This document shows positions 5,708 through 7,166 of a stretch of 7,166 nt of DNA, piece by piece. Position 1 is the first letter of the stretch, and each line of letters opens with the position of its first letter. Source of the stretch: an uncultured Brevibacterium sp. (GTDB lineage: Bacteria > Actinomycetota > Actinomycetes > Actinomycetales > Brevibacteriaceae); contig CABTZE010000105.1 of the NCBI GenBank assembly GCA_902489215.1, positions 1 through 7,166 on the forward strand. Direction: 5' to 3'. Made by a program: the position numbers and the translations under genes. Below the pieces are notes generated by a model. It had not been told where the DNA came from. It did not search any database and was given only the letters and a program-made list of their open reading frames with translations.

Positions 5708-6072
5708 TGAGTCCCGCACTCATCGCGGCGGCCGTATTCACCCTGCTCGGCTTCGGCGTGGCAGCACTTCTGTGGTTTCCGACCCGCGCCGCGGCCGCCG
5801 GCCGGCTGGGCCCCAACGACCGGTGGGGCATCCGCATGGGTGCCACCCGCCGCTCGCCTGAAGTGTGGCAGCACGCCCACAGGGCCGCGTTCATCTACAT
5901 TGCCGCAGCACCGTGGATCGCCGTGATCTCACTGCTGGCCACAATCGCCCTCGCAGTGTGGGTCAGCGAAGGCGGGGCGCTCATGATGGCCCTGTTGGGC
6001 CTGTGCGGGCAGATCTTCATCGGCATCTTCGGCACCGTCTTCGCCGTCATTGCCGCCCGCGGCAAACGGTAG
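5707..6072 (+). CDS. SdpI family membrane protein
   Basis: A 121-residue integral membrane protein with three predicted helices: about 3-24, 62-86 and 91-117. Between helices one and two lies the SdpI-type cytoplasmic segment 'GPNDRWGIRMGATRRSPEVWQHAHR' in broken form: 'WGIR' (40-43), 'AT' (46-47), 'S-x-E-x-W' (50-54) and 'AHRAA' (57-61), the family hallmark. In Bacillus, SdpI confers immunity to the SdpC toxin and takes part in signalling; that protein is longer and has an extra domain, so the role here is unknown and no toxin gene is visible. The GTG start at 5707 shares one base with the ptrB stop (TAGTG) and follows GGTGA (5696-5700), indicating translational coupling to the peptidase gene. 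Alternative starts would remove helix one. Confidence 0.85.
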   Translation: MSPALIAAAVFTLLGFGVAALLWFPTRAAAAGRLGPNDRWGIRMGATRRSPEVWQHAHRAAFIYIAAAPWIAVISLLATIALAVWVSEGGALMMALLGLCGQIFIGIFGTVFAVIAARGKR

Positions 6073-6076
6073 ACCG

Positions 6077-6092
6077 CCGGTTCCGGAACCGG
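6077..6092. repeat. 16-base perfect palindrome after the SdpI gene
   Basis: CCGGTTCCGGAACCGG reads the same on both strands and begins four bases after the SdpI stop. It has no T run. It may be a protein-binding dyad or part of the termination region. Confidence 0.7.
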
Positions 6093-6124
6093 TGTCCAGC
6101 GGGAGCCGGACCGGACCGCGGACA
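6093..6124. repeat. Imperfect hairpin between the convergent genes
   Basis: TGTCC (6093-6097) plus GCGG (6099-6102) pair with CCGC (6116-6119) plus GGACA (6120-6124), leaving one bulged A at 6098. This gives nine GC-rich pairs directly abutting the palindrome on its left. There is no T run on either strand. Confidence 0.5.
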
Positions 6125-6125
6125 G

Positions 6126-6165
6126 CAAGCGGCGCCTCGTCAGAAGAATGACGAGGCGCCGCTTG
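6126..6165. terminator. Bidirectional hairpin terminator between convergent genes
   Basis: A 17-bp perfect inverted repeat (6126-6142 and 6149-6165) closes a GAAGAA loop. It sits 53 bases after the SdpI stop and 35 bases after the stop of the oppositely oriented MetE-like gene. Short T-containing flanks are present but no long T run. Such a stem can serve both converging transcripts. Confidence 0.85.
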
Positions 6166-6200
6166 TCTCTGTGCCGGTGTTGGGGACCAGCTCAGCTTGG

Positions 6201-7142
6201 TCAGCTGCCCAGGCGCTTGGATGCGATTTCGGCGCCCTGTGCGAGGCTTTCGAGCTTCGCCCAGGCGATTTCAGGGTGGATGCGTCCGCCCAGACCGCAG
6301 TCGGTCGAGGCGACGACGTTTTCCGGACCCACCAGGCGGGCAAAGCGCTCAATGCGGTCTGCCACCAGCTGCGGGTGCTCCACGATGTTCGTCGAGTGGG
6401 ACACGATGCCGGGGATGATGTATTTGCCGTCGGGCAGCTTGGTGTCCTCCCAGATGCGCCATTCGTGTTCGTGGCGGACGTTCGCGGCTTCGAAGGTGAT
6501 GCCGGCGGCGTTGATGCTCAATACATCGTCGACGATCTCTTCGAAGGGCAGGTCCGTAACGTGCGGGCCGTGCCACGAACCCCAACAGGTGTGGAAGCGC
6601 ACCTGCTGCGGGTCGATGCCGCGCAGCGCGTAGTTGAGCGCTTCAATGCGCGGGCGCGTGAACTCGCGGTACTCCTCGAACGTGGGGGCGGGGTTGATCT
6701 GGTCCCAGTTCTCAGCAATCGAAGGGTCGTCGATCTGGATGATGAAGCCGGCTTCGGCAATCGCCAGGTACTCTTCGCGGAAGACATCGGCCATGGCCCA
6801 GATGAACTCTTCCGCGGTGTCGTAGTAGCCGTTCTCGATGCGTGCGGCGGAGCTTGGGCCGAGCGAGTTGATGTAGGCGGTCGACGGATCGATGCCGGCT
6901 GCTTCGCAGGCCTTCTTCAGGTTCTGGATGTCACGCTGGATGAGCTCCTGGCCGACGTAGCGCACTGGCTCAACGGCCACGGGGAACTGCTGCTGCTGTC
7001 CAGTGTCAGCGCCAGAAGCTTCCACGTCGCCGTACACACCGGGGAACAGGTGGCGGTCGCGGCGGTCGGGGAAGCTGGTCAGCACAACCTTGCCCGGTTC
7101 AGAGCGGACCGGGGGAGCATTGTGGAAGTGGACGTCCTGCAG
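6201..7142 (-). CDS. MetE-like cobalamin-independent methionine synthase II family protein, 5' truncated
   Basis: 313 codons of the C-terminal part of a protein related to the catalytic half of MetE, which moves a methyl group to a thiol held by zinc. All four zinc ligands are present: His and Cys in 'FHTCWG' (codons at 6591-6593 and 6585-6587), Glu in 'FEAANVRHEHEW' (6489-6491) and Cys in 'STDCGLGGR' (6297-6299). 'IDDPSIAENWDQI' and 'GIVSHSTNIVEHP' are also typical of this single-domain branch, as I recall it. Members are about 370-400 residues, so roughly 60-100 N-terminal residues are missing. The GTG at 7155-7157 is not a real start: it and the next four codons are adapter. These single-domain proteins lack the MetE folate-binding half, so the methyl donor and acceptor are uncertain; methionine synthesis is only one possibility. 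The start of the gene and its promoter are outside the window. Confidence 0.88.
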   Translation of the reverse strand: MQDVHFHNAPPVRSEPGKVVLTSFPDRRDRHLFPGVYGDVEASGADTGQQQQFPVAVEPVRYVGQELIQRDIQNLKKACEAAGIDPSTAYINSLGPSSAARIENGYYDTAEEFIWAMADVFREEYLAIAEAGFIIQIDDPSIAENWDQINPAPTFEEYREFTRPRIEALNYALRGIDPQQVRFHTCWGSWHGPHVTDLPFEEIVDDVLSINAAGITFEAANVRHEHEWRIWEDTKLPDGKYIIPGIVSHSTNIVEHPQLVADRIERFARLVGPENVVASTDCGLGGRIHPEIAWAKLESLAQGAEIASKRLGS

Positions 7143-7166
7143 AGATCGGAAGAGCACACGTCTGAA
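7143..7166. other. Illumina TruSeq adapter remnant
   Basis: The last 24 bases match the Illumina TruSeq read adapter, beginning with AGATCGGAAGAGC and continuing with ACACGTCTGAA. They are not genomic, and the true contig sequence ends at about 7142. A base or two of ambiguity at the junction is possible. Confidence 0.97.

Noticed and set aside
1..7166. CRISPR array, tRNA, rRNA, insertion sequence or transposase
   Set aside because: No regularly spaced repeats, cloverleaf-like segments, rRNA-like stretches, transposase frames or terminal inverted repeats with target duplications were found in the window.

Overview
The window looks like a short contig from a high-GC Actinomycetota genome, most likely a Corynebacterium or a close relative. 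The evidence is strongly GC-rich codon use, a PurA that reads like mycolic-acid actinobacterial PurA (including its 'KPNGGNNAGHTVVV' stretch), a DUF3151 gene just upstream of purA, and two genes with a TANNNT box six bases before the ATG, the actinobacterial leaderless layout. Genus is an inference; species cannot be told. Both contig ends carry artefact-like sequence: bases 1 to about 45 are a G/C homopolymer fold-back, and bases 7143-7166 are Illumina TruSeq adapter.

Left block (1-1717, + strand): the C-terminal end of a membrane glycosyltransferase (family 2-like) overlaps by four bases (ATGA) with a membrane-anchored protein whose outer domain is a glycerophosphodiester phosphodiesterase (GDPD) fold lacking its catalytic residues. 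A DUF3151 gene follows after 35 bases, and a strong intrinsic terminator closes the unit.

Middle block (1718-3203, + strand): purA (adenylosuccinate synthetase) has its own promoter-like -10 box, a short leader with a terminator-like hairpin close to the predicted start point, and its own terminator.

Right block (3197-6165, + strand): a 66-residue, very basic small protein is predicted to be leaderless, and its -35 element lies in the 3' arm of the purA terminator. It is followed by a predicted leaderless ptrB-like oligopeptidase B (S9A serine peptidase), which overlaps an SdpI-family three-helix membrane protein by one base. Several dyads, including a 17-bp perfect stem, fill the space before the convergent gene.

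Last gene (- strand, 6201-7142): the C-terminal part of a MetE-like, cobalamin-independent methionine synthase II family protein with all four zinc ligands present. Its 5' end is cut off by the contig edge, and the apparent start codon lies inside the adapter. Most of the window is housekeeping content. The items that deserve attention are the pseudo-GDPD, the small basic protein, the leaderless promoters, the purA leader hairpin and the contig-end artefacts; I see no convincing new multi-gene system.
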